Shown here piece by piece: positions 1 to 8,734 of a stretch of DNA of 40,496 nucleotides (positions within the stretch are counted from its first letter, which is position 1; each line of letters starts with the position of its first letter). This DNA comes from Actinacidiphila oryziradicis. GTDB taxonomy: Bacteria > Actinomycetota > Actinomycetes > Streptomycetales > Streptomycetaceae. Under the pieces are notes generated by a model. That model saw only the letters and a program-made list of their open reading frames with translations, ran no database searches and was not told the DNA's origin. A program made the translations under genes and the position numbers. Location of the stretch: assembly GCF_005047355.1 (NCBI RefSeq), contig NZ_SUMC01000068.1, forward strand, positions 1-40,496, read 5' to 3'.

Positions 1-2
1 TG

Positions 3-686
3 GCTACCTGCCGGGCCGGCGAAAGCATCGCCCAGGAGGCCGACGACGACCCCGGCGCGGACCTGCTCGGCTCCATCCGCCGCCACGACGAGGAACTGCT
101 GCAAAAGCTCGCCGACAGCCTCCAAGAACAGGCCGGGGCGGTGGTGGCCGCCGCGAACGGCGGCCGCCGTGCGGAGTGGGTGGGCTCCACCGGGGCCGGT
201 GAGGCGGTCCGTGGTGGTTGGAGCCGCCTGCGGGAGACGGTCGAAGCTAGCGGGCGGCAAGCCGAACAGTGGGAGCAGCAGGCCGAACGTACCCTCGAAG
301 GTGCGGTCGGGCGGCTGCCCGGGGTGACCCGGATGCGGGGCGAGGTGCAAGGGGCCGCGGCCGCGGAGGACGAGCTGCCGATTCCCGGCTACGGCGAACT
401 GACCGTCGTCGAGGTCACCGGCTGGCTTCGGCACCTGTCCCAGGCCGAGCTGGCCACGATCGACGGCTACGAGCGGGCCCATGCCGGCCGTACCACGATC
501 CTGAACAAGATCGCGGACCTGCGCGGGGACGAGCCCTGGCCCGGTTACGACTCCATGAAGGCCGACGAGATCCGCACCCGGCTGCGCGAGGCCGACACCG
601 ACCTCGCCCGGCAGGTACTCGACTACGAGCGCCGCCACCACGAACGCACCACCGTCACCACGGCCGCCGACCACGCCGCCACATAA
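3..686 (+). CDS. Partial protein with two C-terminal DUF8129-like repeats
   Basis: The reading frame is already open at base 3, so the gene begins outside the window; the GTG at 141 is internal. The visible N-terminal part is helical and rich in Glu, Asp and Lys, and vaguely recalls ferritin-like or hemerythrin-like bundles. The C-terminal half holds two copies of a roughly 40-residue unit, one starting LPIPGYGEL and one starting PWPGYDSM, each ending in a YER helix (GYERAHAGR and DYERRHHER). This matches the DUF8129 type of repeat seen in actinobacterial membrane- or lipid-droplet-associated proteins. The function is unknown. The family call rests on motif memory only. Confidence 0.6.
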   Translation, partial: ATCRAGESIAQEADDDPGADLLGSIRRHDEELLQKLADSLQEQAGAVVAAANGGRRAEWVGSTGAGEAVRGGWSRLRETVEASGRQAEQWEQQAERTLEGAVGRLPGVTRMRGEVQGAAAAEDELPIPGYGELTVVEVTGWLRHLSQAELATIDGYERAHAGRTTILNKIADLRGDEPWPGYDSMKADEIRTRLREADTDLARQVLDYERRHHERTTVTTAADHAAT

Positions 687-856
687 CCGGCCGCAGTGAC
701 CGGTGACGGCAATCACACACGACAGGTCCCCTGACGGTCTCCCATGAGGCATCGGGCCACTCACGCGGCCCGACGCCCTCATGGCCGAGGTGGGCGGCGG
801 CGAACGCGGCCACCCGCCGGCCGGGGCCGCGCGGCCCGAGTTTGTCGGCCGGATGC

Positions 857-1309
857 CGCCGGTCAGATGCCCGGACGCGTGGCATTCGAGGCGGATGGTG
901 GATCCTGGGCCTGCGGCGGCGAGTGCTCTGGCGTCCGGGCGCCGGCAGGGACAGTCTGCGGGGGACACGGCTGTCCGGGCGGCCGTACGCGGCCGGCGAC
1001 CAGGAGGCGGTGCTCGCGCTGGTGGAGGCCGACCGGCTGCCAGGGCAGCCGGAGGCAACGCCCGCGATGCTCGCCGAGGCACCGGCCAGGCGCTCGCCGG
1101 TGGACGGCGGCTGGTGGGCGGAGTTGGACAACGTCCTCACGGATGTCGCGCACGACCCGTCCGGGCGGGTGCGGGGTGTCGTCTCCTCACGCGACGCGTC
1201 CCGGGGACGGGGCCGGACTGATCCTGTGGCTGCACAGCGAGGAGGAAGACCAAGCAGTCGCCGAGGCCCTGGCCGGCCACGCGCTCGGCCGGCTCGGGCC
1301 GCGCACGGT
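857..1309 (+). repeat. Copy 1 of a long direct repeat (GNAT pseudogene)
   Basis: This stretch is nearly identical to 21315-21820 in the same orientation. Both begin with CGCCGGTCAGATGCCC and end with GCGCACGGT. The copies differ by small indels and by about 50 extra bases in copy 2 around the original start codon. Copy 1 continues into more of the acetyltransferase, while copy 2 breaks off into an IS remnant. Confidence 0.85.
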
Positions 1310-1410
1310 GCACGCGTTCGAGTTCGCCTGCGCGCTCACCCTCGGACTGGAGGGCCTGCCGGTGCGCAACCGCTCCGCGACCCGCCGGGCCCTGGAAGCG
1401 GCCGGCCGAT
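985..1410 (+). pseudogene. Decayed GNAT-type acetyltransferase, copy 1
   Basis: Frame 2 encodes YAAGDQEAVLALVEADRLPG and what follows up to GRVRGVVSS near 1187. The homology then resumes in frame 3 with GLILWLHSEEEDQAVAEAL and runs to about 1407. Comparison with copy 2 at 21457 shows one extra base here between 1187 and 1210, which causes the shift. The intact gene at 24940-25869 has the same order of motifs (NADRLPGQP, then ICWLHARED), so this is the N-terminal half of that family. The normal start has been lost: the 5' end differs from copy 2. The C-terminal acetyl-CoA-binding half is missing. Confidence 0.75.
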
Positions 1411-1484
1411 GTCCTGGGCGCCGGCCGCCTCGAATGGCAGACGCCCGGCGGTGGTGGAGCCGTCCCTTCGACAGAAGCCAAGAG

Positions 1485-1607
1485 GTGATCGCCATCGTGT
1501 CCGTGCTTCCCTTCGTGTTGCTGGGCCTCCTGCTCGCTCTGGACCGTTACGAAAGACGCCTGCTGGTCGCGCGCTCCGGGGCGGAACCGGCATCAGCTCA
1601 GGAGTGA
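1485..1607 (+). CDS. Small single-pass membrane protein (40 aa)
   Basis: A GTG at 1485, four bases after a short AAGAG element, opens a 40-residue frame. It has one clear hydrophobic helix (residues 2-18, IVSVLPFVLLGLLLAL) followed by a basic stretch (DRYERRLLVAR) and an Ala/Glu-rich tail. Such short one-helix proteins are common in Streptomyces and usually have no assigned role. The frame is the continuation of the decayed GNAT frame, so it could be chance. After its TGA the frame stays open to a TAG at 1677-1679 and encodes a charged helix (AEAILKGAKERRRA), which hints at an interrupted longer protein. Confidence 0.4.
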   Translation: MIAIVSVLPFVLLGLLLALDRYERRLLVARSGAEPASAQE

Positions 1608-1679
1608 TCCCCGGCGGCAACCGCTGTTGAGCAAGCAGAGGCGATTCTCAAGGGCGCCAAGGAGCGGCGACGGGCATAG

Positions 1680-1959
1680 CTTTCCCGCCGCTTGCGAGGT
1701 CGCGTCCGCCAGCTTTGTCCGCCTTGCTCATGGGCGGAACCCGCCGTCCTGCTTCGCTCCGGACTTATCCGTCGCACAGGCTGCCTGCTGGCCGTCGCCT
1801 CCCCTCATGCGGTGAGGGCTGCATGCGGTTCTTGCCTTCCCTTGGCCGACGGCGCACCGTCGCGCTCATACAATGACGTTGCTGTACCCCGCCGTCCGTC
1901 TTGTGGGTGGCCGGGGAAAGGGAACGTCACTCAGCGGCACCTGAGGTAGGGGAGAGAAC
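1680..1959. other. Non-coding stretch with hairpins, possible intron 3' remnant
   Basis: No convincing gene is visible. TCCGCC and GGCGGA can pair around 1717-1736. Around 1810-1840 the bases GCGGTGAGGGCTGC followed by ATGCGGTTC resemble the upper helix, bulge and 3' strand of a group II intron domain V, but the lower 5' strand does not pair. CGACGG and CCGTCG form a small hairpin near 1845-1865. A GGGGAG ribosome-binding site for the next gene closes the region. Confidence 0.3.
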
Positions 1960-2286
1960 GTGACGGCTTCCCGTGGCATGGACGGATCGGTCCCGGTGCC
2001 GTCGCGCAGCGGGGCGCTGCTGGAGGTGGGGCCCTTGTCCGGTCGCTCTGGGATCCGCGCCACTGGAGAGATCAGCGTGAGCACCCGCGCATCCTGGGAC
2101 CAGGCATTGCAGGGTCTGGCGCGGAAGCATACGGACGTCTCCTTCGTGGATCTCTCTGGCGTGTCGTTCATCGATGTGGGCGGCGCGGCGGCTCTGGCAG
2201 TCACAGCGCAGCATCTGGGCACGGGCCGGATCGTCGTGGACCGGCCGCCGCCGGAGCTGCCGCGCATGACCCGTTCCGGGGCATGA
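1960..2286 (+). CDS. STAS-domain protein, 3' end altered by transposon insertion
   Basis: The 108-residue product carries an anti-sigma-factor-antagonist (STAS) fold: ATGEISVST, then FVDLSGVSFIDVGGAAAL, the beta-strand and helix that normally present the regulatory Ser/Thr. In SpoIIAA-like partner switching such proteins bind anti-sigma kinases; no kinase lies next to it here. GTG at 1960 follows GGGGAG with good spacing. The Tn3-type element begins at 2278 and supplies the last codons (GGG GCA TGA). Joining the two flanks without the element gives a frame ending Gly-His-Pro-Gly and stop, so the insertion changed only the last few residues and the protein is probably still functional. Confidence 0.75.
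   Translation: MTASRGMDGSVPVPSRSGALLEVGPLSGRSGIRATGEISVSTRASWDQALQGLARKHTDVSFVDLSGVSFIDVGGAAALAVTAQHLGTGRIVVDRPPPELPRMTRSGA
2273..2277. repeat. Left target-site duplication, GTTCC
   Basis: The five bases GTTCC directly before the GGGG of the left inverted repeat recur directly after the CCCC of the right one, at 15719-15723. Five-base target duplications are the rule for the Tn3 family. Confidence 0.9.
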
Positions 2287-2323
2287 AACTGGTAAGCCCA
2301 AAAGGGGCCACGGGATGATCTTG
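2278..2323 (+). repeat. Left terminal inverted repeat of the Tn3-type element
   Basis: The repeat starts GGGGCATGAAACTGGTAAGC and pairs with the reverse complement of 15673-15718. Mismatches fall at positions 10, 11, 32, 34 and 36. A GGGG terminus is characteristic of Tn3-family ends. Confidence 0.92.
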
Positions 2324-4527
2324 GGGAGATCCTGAAGTCGCTGGAGGGGCTGGACGAGGAAGCCAGTGCGGAGCAGGTCACGGACCGCTTGGAGGGCAAG
2401 GTCTCGCTCGCCTTCCTCGCCCTGGCCAGAGCGCTGACGGTGCAGGCCGGCGGGGTAGGGGCGGTGACCGCCGCGGTGGAGGGCTTCGGCGGGTTCGCCG
2501 GACAGTACGAGCAGATCGAGAAGGTCCCCGCCCACCACGGCAACAACTGGGAGATCCTGCTGTACGGGCAGCTGCGCAAGGACCGCTCCCTGATGTTCGA
2601 CCTGGCCGCACCGGGCCGCCTGGAGCTGACCTCGACCTCGGAGGACTGGCGGGTGCTGAATGCCCTCGCGCACGCCAAGGCCCACAAGGCCGCCCGCGAC
2701 TACATCCCCGAGCTGGATGCGCAGGGGAAGGTGGTGGACGTTTCCTTCGCCACCCTGAACTGGCAAAAAGCCATCCGGGACAAGGACCGGCCGGGCTACT
2801 TCGTGCGCAGGCACTTCGAGGCGATGGTCTTCGCGAACCTCGCCGACGAACTGCGCACCGGCGACATCGCGGTACTCGGCTCCGATGAGTACGCGGACTG
2901 GTCCAAGCAGCTGCTCGGCTGGGAGACCGTCAGGGACAAGCTCGGCGACTACCTGGTGGAGGTCGGCCTCAAGGAGCCCGGAGATGACACCCCGTACGAC
3001 GCGGCGTCCTTCCACCGACAGCTCCAGGACATGCTCACGCGGGCCGCGGCCGGGGCGGATGCCGGGTATCCGGACAACGAGGGGCTGTTCATCGATCCGA
3101 AGACCGGCATCCCCACCCTCACCCCGCACAAGGCCGACGGGCAGCGGGCCAGCGCGAGGAAGCTGGAGCAGGAGATCAAGGCGCGGCTGCCGGAACGCTC
3201 CCTGATCGGGATTCCTGGCCCGCACCGCGTTCTGGGTCGAGTGGTGGCGCCGCTTCGGCCCGGCCTCCGGCAACGAGCCGAAACTCCAGGACCCCTTCGG
3301 CCGGTACGTCATCACGACCTTCGTGAAGGGCACCAACCTCGGCCCGTACGAGGCCGCCCGGCACATCCCCGGGGTGTCCGGCCACGAGCTGTCGCTGGCC
3401 GCGAACCGGCACTTCTCCATCGCCCTGCTCAACGAGGCGATCACCGATGTCGTCAACGCGCACGCCAAACTCGACATCTCCCAGGCGTGGGGCGACGGCA
3501 CCACGGTGGGCGCGGACGGCACCCACATGGACACCTACCTCAACAACCTGCTCTCCGAGACCTCGGTGAGGCTCGGAAAGTCCGGCGGCATCGCCTATCA
3601 CCACATTTCAGACACCTATATCGCCCTGTTCACGCATTTTATTCCGTGTGGCGTGTGGGAGGCCGTCTACATCATCGAGGGACTGCTGAAAAACGCCTCG
3701 GAGCTGAAGCCGACGACGATCCACGCCGATACGCAGGGGCAATCTTATCCGGTGTTTGCATTGGCCCATTTGCTGGGCTTTGATTTGATGCCAAGAATCC
3801 GGAATTGGAAGGATCTCACTTTCTATCGACCGTCCAAGCAGAGCCAGTATGTGCACATCGACACACTGTTCGGCGAGCCGGGGGCGAATGTCATCGACTG
3901 GGGCCTGATCGAGTCGCAGTTCCGGCACCTGATGCGCGTCGCGGTGTCCGTGCGCGAGGGGTTGCTGTCCTCCACCCTGCTGCTCAAGCGGCTGCGCTCC
4001 GGCTCCCGCCGCAACGGCACCTACACCGCGTTTCGTGAGGTCGGGAGGGTGATCCGTACCGTGCATATGCTGCGCTACCTCTCCGATCCGGCGATGCGCC
4101 GGCGCGTGACGGCGGCGACCAACAAGGTCGAGTCGTACAACCGGTTCATGCAGTGGCTCTATTTCGGCAACCGCGGCATCATCGCCGACAATGACCCCGT
4201 CGAGCAGGAAAAGGCAATGAAATTCAACGCCCTTCTCACCAACGCGGTCATCTTCCACCAGGCCACAGACATTGCCATGATCGTGCGAGAACTACAGGCC
4301 GAGGGGTGGAAGATCGAGCCCGAAGACCTGGCGGAGATATCCCCGTACATCACGGAAAACATCAACCGGTTCGGCGAATACTCCACACACGAACTCGCCA
4401 TCGTCCCCGATGCCTACGAGCCGCACCTGGACATCGATTTCACCAAATTCCGCGACGGCTTCGACGAGGCAGCCTGGCCGAGGCGGAGCAGACGGGGTAC
4501 ATGCGGCTGCACCAGCGGATAACGTGA
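2287..4527 (+). pseudogene. tnpA: Tn3-family transposase, N-truncated and frameshifted
   Basis: About 745 residues remain; Tn3 transposases are usually near 1000, and the missing part is the N-terminal DNA-binding region that recognises the inverted repeats. The first frame (to about 3210) covers the central region, including HHGNNWEILLYGQ. An extra C at 3214-3215 shifts it, and the catalytic part continues in the next frame. There the DDE motifs are intact: Asp in WGDGTTVGADGT, Asp in IHADTQGQSYP, and Glu in TNKVESYNRF. A second slip at 4473-4474 changes only the last residues; the alternative frame ends EAEQTGYMRLHQ and stop at 4527. The left repeat is followed almost at once by mid-protein sequence, so an internal deletion removed the start. 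A single assembly error could explain one shift but not the missing N-terminus. Confidence 0.85.
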
Positions 4528-4563
4528 CCCTGCCGGGAAGGGATGCTGAGATGGGCAGTCCGT

Positions 4564-4581
4564 GCCGGTGGAGCCACCGGC
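4564..4581. terminator. Hairpin between convergent tnpA and MFS genes
   Basis: GCCGGTGG and CCACCGGC form an 8-bp perfect stem with a 2-base gap. It lies in the 155-bp space between the end of tnpA (+) and the end of the cargo operon (-), where a bidirectional terminator would be expected. No T-tract is seen on either side, so a role in termination is inferred from position. Confidence 0.4.
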
Positions 4582-4682
4582 CAGATAACTCCGCAAATCT
4601 ATGCGAAACGGATATAACGACACCCGTGATAGCCCGGCAGACCCGTGATCGGTAGGGGCTATTGTCAGCAACGGGTGAAAAA

Positions 4683-5957
4683 TCAGCCGTTGCGGAATGG
4701 CGCTCCGGTGACAGAGCAGCTGCCACTACTCCCACGCGCCAAGTCGAGCGCCATTCGGTGTTTGGCCGTCCGGGGCTTCGCCCGCGACACAATCGCTGGG
4801 CTGGAGCCAGCCACCATCGCGAACCCTCCGGCCAGCACACTCCATCCCAGCGGGCCCGCGGCAACCGTCCAACCAATGACAGCTGGGCCAGCAGCCTTCG
4901 AGGCACCGTCCGCGATGAGCTGCCACACCCCCTGGTACTGGCCCAGCAACTCATCGGGAGCAAGATCGTAAGAGAGGATCCAGCCAGCGGTGGCCCCGAG
5001 GATTTCCCCCAGCGAGAGCGTCAGGCAAGCCACGCTCAAGAACATCCACAGCGCATATCCCGACGATGCCCCGCCCCCGGCAAGCGCGGCGCAACCGCCA
5101 GCCGTGAGGACACCTGCCATGAGAAGTGATCTACGGGCCCCCTGGACGTCTGTTGCTTGTCCGCTGAGCGGCACTTGGAGCCCGACCACCACGACGGTGT
5201 TGAGGACCATCGCAGCTGAGACCGCCCAATGTGGAAGTCGCGAGCCGTAGACAACCCAGAGGGGAACGCCGATGGAGACGACAGCCCGGTTCAAGGTGTG
5301 CACGGCATTCAACAACGCCACTGAGAGATAGCCGGGGTCGCCCAGAGCGTCGGCAGCGAGGCCGCGTCCCTTCGCGCCGCGGCTGGCCTCGGGCAGCCTG
5401 GCTGTGGCAAAAGCGCCGAAGCAGAACGTCGCGGCGTCGAGGGCGAGCAGCAGATAAAGAGTGGCCGCACTGTCCGCGGCCAGTGCGAAGCCCGACCCGA
5501 GCGCTCCGAGCGAGAAACCCACATTGGTGACGCTGCGCTGGTAAGCACGCAGCGTCGCGCGTTGCTCTGGTGGGACGAGCTTACCCATCAGGGTGGAGCG
5601 GGCCGCAGTGTTCCCGCTCGTCGCCAGCTGCTTTATTGCCAACGCCAGGGCGCACGACCACATGTTTCCCGACACCATCAGGCCGCAGGTGGCGACAGCG
5701 CACACCAGTTCTGCGGTGATGGCCACTATCCGTGCCCCGTACCGGTCGCTGAGCTGCCCGAGTGGCACTGCGCCCAGCACCCCGATCAGACCGCTGACGC
5801 TGAGCAGTGAGGCGGCTTGGGCCAGCGGCAAGTGCTTGACCTGGGCTAGGAAAACCACCAAAGCGGACATGGAGGCCCCGGTGCCCGTCATGTTGACAAG
5901 GTTGCCGAGGGCCAGCCAGCGCTGCGTGCGGTCGGCAGGTACGAAGCGCATCGTCAT
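4683..5957 (-). CDS. MFS transporter, probable exporter of the cargo product
   Basis: The 424-residue product has about 12 hydrophobic segments and the major-facilitator loop 2-3 signature GQLSDRYGAR near residue 70. Such proteins use the proton gradient to move small molecules. It is the last gene of the leftward operon; its ATG overlaps the TGA of the isomerase gene (ATGA, 5954-5957), so the two are translationally coupled. In this setting the likely job is export of, or self-protection against, the pathway product. The substrate cannot be read from the sequence. An uptake role is less likely because no sugar- or amino-acid-permease motifs were recognised. Confidence 0.85.
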   Translation of the reverse strand: MTMRFVPADRTQRWLALGNLVNMTGTGASMSALVVFLAQVKHLPLAQAASLLSVSGLIGVLGAVPLGQLSDRYGARIVAITAELVCAVATCGLMVSGNMWSCALALAIKQLATSGNTAARSTLMGKLVPPEQRATLRAYQRSVTNVGFSLGALGSGFALAADSAATLYLLLALDAATFCFGAFATARLPEASRGAKGRGLAADALGDPGYLSVALLNAVHTLNRAVVSIGVPLWVVYGSRLPHWAVSAAMVLNTVVVVGLQVPLSGQATDVQGARRSLLMAGVLTAGGCAALAGGGASSGYALWMFLSVACLTLSLGEILGATAGWILSYDLAPDELLGQYQGVWQLIADGASKAAGPAVIGWTVAAGPLGWSVLAGGFAMVAGSSPAIVSRAKPRTAKHRMALDLARGSSGSCSVTGAPFRNG

Positions 5958-6925
5958 ACCCCCAGGGGAAACTGTGCCAGCCGCGTCACCCGGCGACCGG
6001 TGACTGTGAGAACGCGAGTGCCATCAGGTTGGTTGCACAGGCGAACCGTGGAGGTGCCGCCCGGGTGCCCGACTGAGAGGTCTGCGTAGCCCGGTGCGAT
6101 GTCGGCCACCAGGGTCGCGACCGCAATCAGACCGGTGAGGGCGAGGCCGGGATGCCAATCGTCGGCCGACAGTGCTCGTACGTACATACCGCCGTCCTCT
6201 GTATGTAGCAACAGAGCAGGTTTGGGCAGGACTTGAGAGTCGGCCAGCCCAAGCCGGGGTGCCAGTTGGGTCCGGACTTCCCGAAGCATGGTGCGGGCGT
6301 CGTCCCCGGCCGTCATGAGCCCGTCCTTGCTGCTGATGCCCAGGGCGGACGCGTCCACGAACGCGTACGGATTGCCGCTGTCTACGACGGTGACCGGTAG
6401 CGCAACCCCAGCGATGTCGAGCACCAGCGGCACCTTGCCCAGCGGGAAGTCACCGCCCCGGTCGTCGAGCGGGAAGCCGAGCCCGGCGTCGTAGACTCCA
6501 GCCTCCGCGTCGAGGGTCCTGATCTCGCACTCCACGATGCGCCAGATCCCTGAGCGGTGGGTGAGCAGCAGCAAGGGCCCGCGCCCGGCAGGGAGGCGTC
6601 CGCTGGCGTGTAGATGGGTAGCGGTAGCGAGCATGGAGTGGCCGCACTCCGGGGTGAGGTCCAGCACCTGGCAACCAGCTTGCTCGACGACCTGTGCGAA
6701 GACATATTCGGCGTGCGCCGTGGGGCCGTCGGCAGCCGGATGAGCGAGTGCCACCTTCTCGACCGGCCGGCCGATCGTGGCCACGGCGGTTTCCAGAACG
6801 GGCAGTGGGTCAGCGAGTCGGCGGGAGCTGGCGACGACGAGCGTCGGAGCGGCAGCTCCGCCGACGCTCCACAGGCCGATGTCGACGCCGATGGCCCGGA
6901 CCCGTCTGACGGCGAGGGTGGTCAC
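5954..6925 (-). CDS. PrpF/DapF-fold isomerase
   Basis: The product (323 aa from the GTG at 6925) resembles 2-methylaconitate isomerase PrpF and diaminopimelate-epimerase-fold proteins. A half opens with a beta strand (VRRVRAIGVDIGL), and the second half contains VVDSGNPYAFVDASALGI, which parallels the NP(Y/F)VFV motif of PrpF. These enzymes move a proton or double bond next to a carboxylate. The longer frame to 6979 would run deep into the upstream gene; GTG at 6925 has GGAGG 7 bases before it and forms a GTGA overlap with the stop of the asparagine-synthetase gene, so it is preferred. The typical catalytic Cys pair of DapF was not identified. It may isomerise an unsaturated or amino-dicarboxylate building block. 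Confidence 0.65.
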   Translation of the reverse strand: MTTLAVRRVRAIGVDIGLWSVGGAAAPTLVVASSRRLADPLPVLETAVATIGRPVEKVALAHPAADGPTAHAEYVFAQVVEQAGCQVLDLTPECGHSMLATATHLHASGRLPAGRGPLLLLTHRSGIWRIVECEIRTLDAEAGVYDAGLGFPLDDRGGDFPLGKVPLVLDIAGVALPVTVVDSGNPYAFVDASALGISSKDGLMTAGDDARTMLREVRTQLAPRLGLADSQVLPKPALLLHTEDGGMYVRALSADDWHPGLALTGLIAVATLVADIAPGYADLSVGHPGGTSTVRLCNQPDGTRVLTVTGRRVTRLAQFPLGV

Positions 6926-8715
6926 GACCGGCCTCCGGTGATCTCCCTCAGCCACAGCTCCAGCACAAGCAGTGCCCATACGGTGTGTGCCAGTGGCTCG
7001 CTGGGCCGCTCGTCGAACTGGGCGAGGACTTTCTCCACTTGGGCTCCCTCAAACGATCCGCGCTGCGCGCTGGGGTCGGTCAGCACCTGTCGGGCCCAGT
7101 CCAGGGCGGTTCCCTGGTCCTCCAGCAGATTGTCGGAGAGCCGGAAGGTGAAGGGCTGTTTGGGCCTGTTCACGATCACCTCGGGCGCCCAGCGGTGGCG
7201 GGTCGCTGCGGTGCTCAGGGTGCGTTTCACGCTGTTGCCGGGGCCCAGCTTGTCTGCCAGCCCCAGCGAACGGCCGAGGCTGGTGATGCCGTTCCGGCAG
7301 AAAGGGACGCGGGCCTCGACGGAATGGGCGGCGCTGAGATGATCCAGGCGCTGCAGGTGGTAGACGGGCAGTCGATGCCGCAGTTCGAAACCGGTGGCGT
7401 CCTCGGCCGGGGTGACCTTGGAGGGCCGCGGGCGCGCCCAGGGGCCGTCGTCGGGACGCCGGTGCTCATGAAGGGCCTGACGGGCGTCCTTGGTGTACAG
7501 GGCCTCGCGCCACATAGCAGGTACTCCGGACAGGGCGTCCCGGTAGGCGCCGGTGTCCCCGCTGCGGGCCAGTGCTCTGAACCGGTCGTATCCGCCGAAG
7601 AGTTCATCGCTGGCATCGCCGGTGAGCGCCACGGGATACCCCGCTGCGCGTACCGCCTCGAAGAGCCGGTAGGTGCTGACGATGATGGGGTCGGAGTTGG
7701 GCTGCCCAAGGTTGCGGACCACTGCGGGCAGGAGTCCGGGTAGATCGGAACCGCCGATGGTGACCTGTTCCAGCCTGGACCCGGTGGTCTTGGCGACCAG
7801 TTGAGCGAAGGGCAGCTCGTCGTACGCGGACGGGTGTTTGGGGACGACGGTGAATGCCTGAAGTGGCCCTGCCGCGCGAGCAGCCAATGTGGTGATCACG
7901 GAGGAGTCGAGACCGCCGGAGAGCACCGCGCAGTACGGCACATCCGTCGGCAGCATCTCGGCGACCAATCCCGGGAGCCGGCCGGCGAGGTCCTCCACAG
8001 GGTCGGAGAGTTCCTCGGGGGCGACCGAGGCCACCGCCATCACCGCGGGCACCCCGCCCGGCACAACTTCCAGGGCGTGGCCGGGCGGCAGTGAGCGGAT
8101 CCCCTCGATCAAGGTCGGGTCGCCCAGCGCACCCGGCTCGGGCACAGCACCGTAGACCGCTTTGAACCGCAAATAGCGGTCGAGCGCGTCCGGGTCCAGC
8201 CGAATTCCGCCACCGCGCAGCCGCAGCAGCGCGGGGATCTCTGAGGCGAATCCGAGCCGTCCACCCTCGGAGAAGAGGTAGAGCGGCTTTAAGCCGGACT
8301 GGTCCCGGACGAGGGTGAGCCGTCGGGTACGGTGCTCGTACGCCATGATCGCGAACATGCCGTCGAGGAGTCGAGCTGCAGCTGCCCCGTGCCTGGCGAA
8401 GAGCGGTGCGAGCACCTCACCGTCACAGCGCGTACGAAATTCCACGCCCGTGGCGACAAGCCCCCGGCGCAGTTCGGGCGCGTTGTAGATCTCACCGTTG
8501 TAGAAGACGGTGAAGCCCTCGGCGGTGAAGGGCTGCCAGCCCGACTCAGGATCGGAGATGGCCAGCCGAGTGCCACCGGCCAGGATCCCGTCGAAGACCC
8601 GGTGAGAGCGCCCGTCGGGGCCGCCATGGTCCAGGAGTTGCGCCAGTTCGTCCCCCCGCCTGTGCAGCTCCTCACGGCTCAGGCGGGGGTCGAGCAGGCC
8701 GAATATGCGGCACAT
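6922..8715 (-). CDS. Asparagine-synthetase-type glutamine amidotransferase
   Basis: The 597 residues show the full two-domain AsnB layout. The N-terminal glutaminase domain has Cys2 directly after Met, Arg50 in GGTRLAI, NGE at 73-75 and Asp98 in RCDGE. The C-terminal synthetase domain has the pyrophosphate loop LSGGLDSSV at about 265-273 and the downstream GDASDELFGGYDR motif. It adenylates a carboxylate and transfers ammonia released from glutamine. The conserved Cys2 argues for real amidation, unlike beta-lactam synthetases, which have lost it. It sits between the GCS2 ligase (19-bp gap) and the isomerase (overlapping). Housekeeping asparagine synthesis is possible, but the operon context suggests amidation of a pathway intermediate. 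Confidence 0.88.
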   Translation of the reverse strand: MCRIFGLLDPRLSREELHRRGDELAQLLDHGGPDGRSHRVFDGILAGGTRLAISDPESGWQPFTAEGFTVFYNGEIYNAPELRRGLVATGVEFRTRCDGEVLAPLFARHGAAAARLLDGMFAIMAYEHRTRRLTLVRDQSGLKPLYLFSEGGRLGFASEIPALLRLRGGGIRLDPDALDRYLRFKAVYGAVPEPGALGDPTLIEGIRSLPPGHALEVVPGGVPAVMAVASVAPEELSDPVEDLAGRLPGLVAEMLPTDVPYCAVLSGGLDSSVITTLAARAAGPLQAFTVVPKHPSAYDELPFAQLVAKTTGSRLEQVTIGGSDLPGLLPAVVRNLGQPNSDPIIVSTYRLFEAVRAAGYPVALTGDASDELFGGYDRFRALARSGDTGAYRDALSGVPAMWREALYTKDARQALHEHRRPDDGPWARPRPSKVTPAEDATGFELRHRLPVYHLQRLDHLSAAHSVEARVPFCRNGITSLGRSLGLADKLGPGNSVKRTLSTAATRHRWAPEVIVNRPKQPFTFRLSDNLLEDQGTALDWARQVLTDPSAQRGSFEGAQVEKVLAQFDERPSEPLAHTVWALLVLELWLREITGGRS

Positions 8716-8734
8716 GGGTGCGGGACTCGTCCTT

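Noticed and set aside
1927..3534. A 535-codon open frame on the minus strand
   Set aside because: It lies antisense to the STAS gene and tnpA, crosses the transposon end, and has no recognisable motif; it is a shadow of GC-rich coding DNA.
6922..8715. Reading the AsnB-type gene as a beta-lactam synthetase
   Set aside because: Beta-lactam synthetases lack the N-terminal catalytic Cys; here Cys2, NGE and the other glutaminase residues are present.
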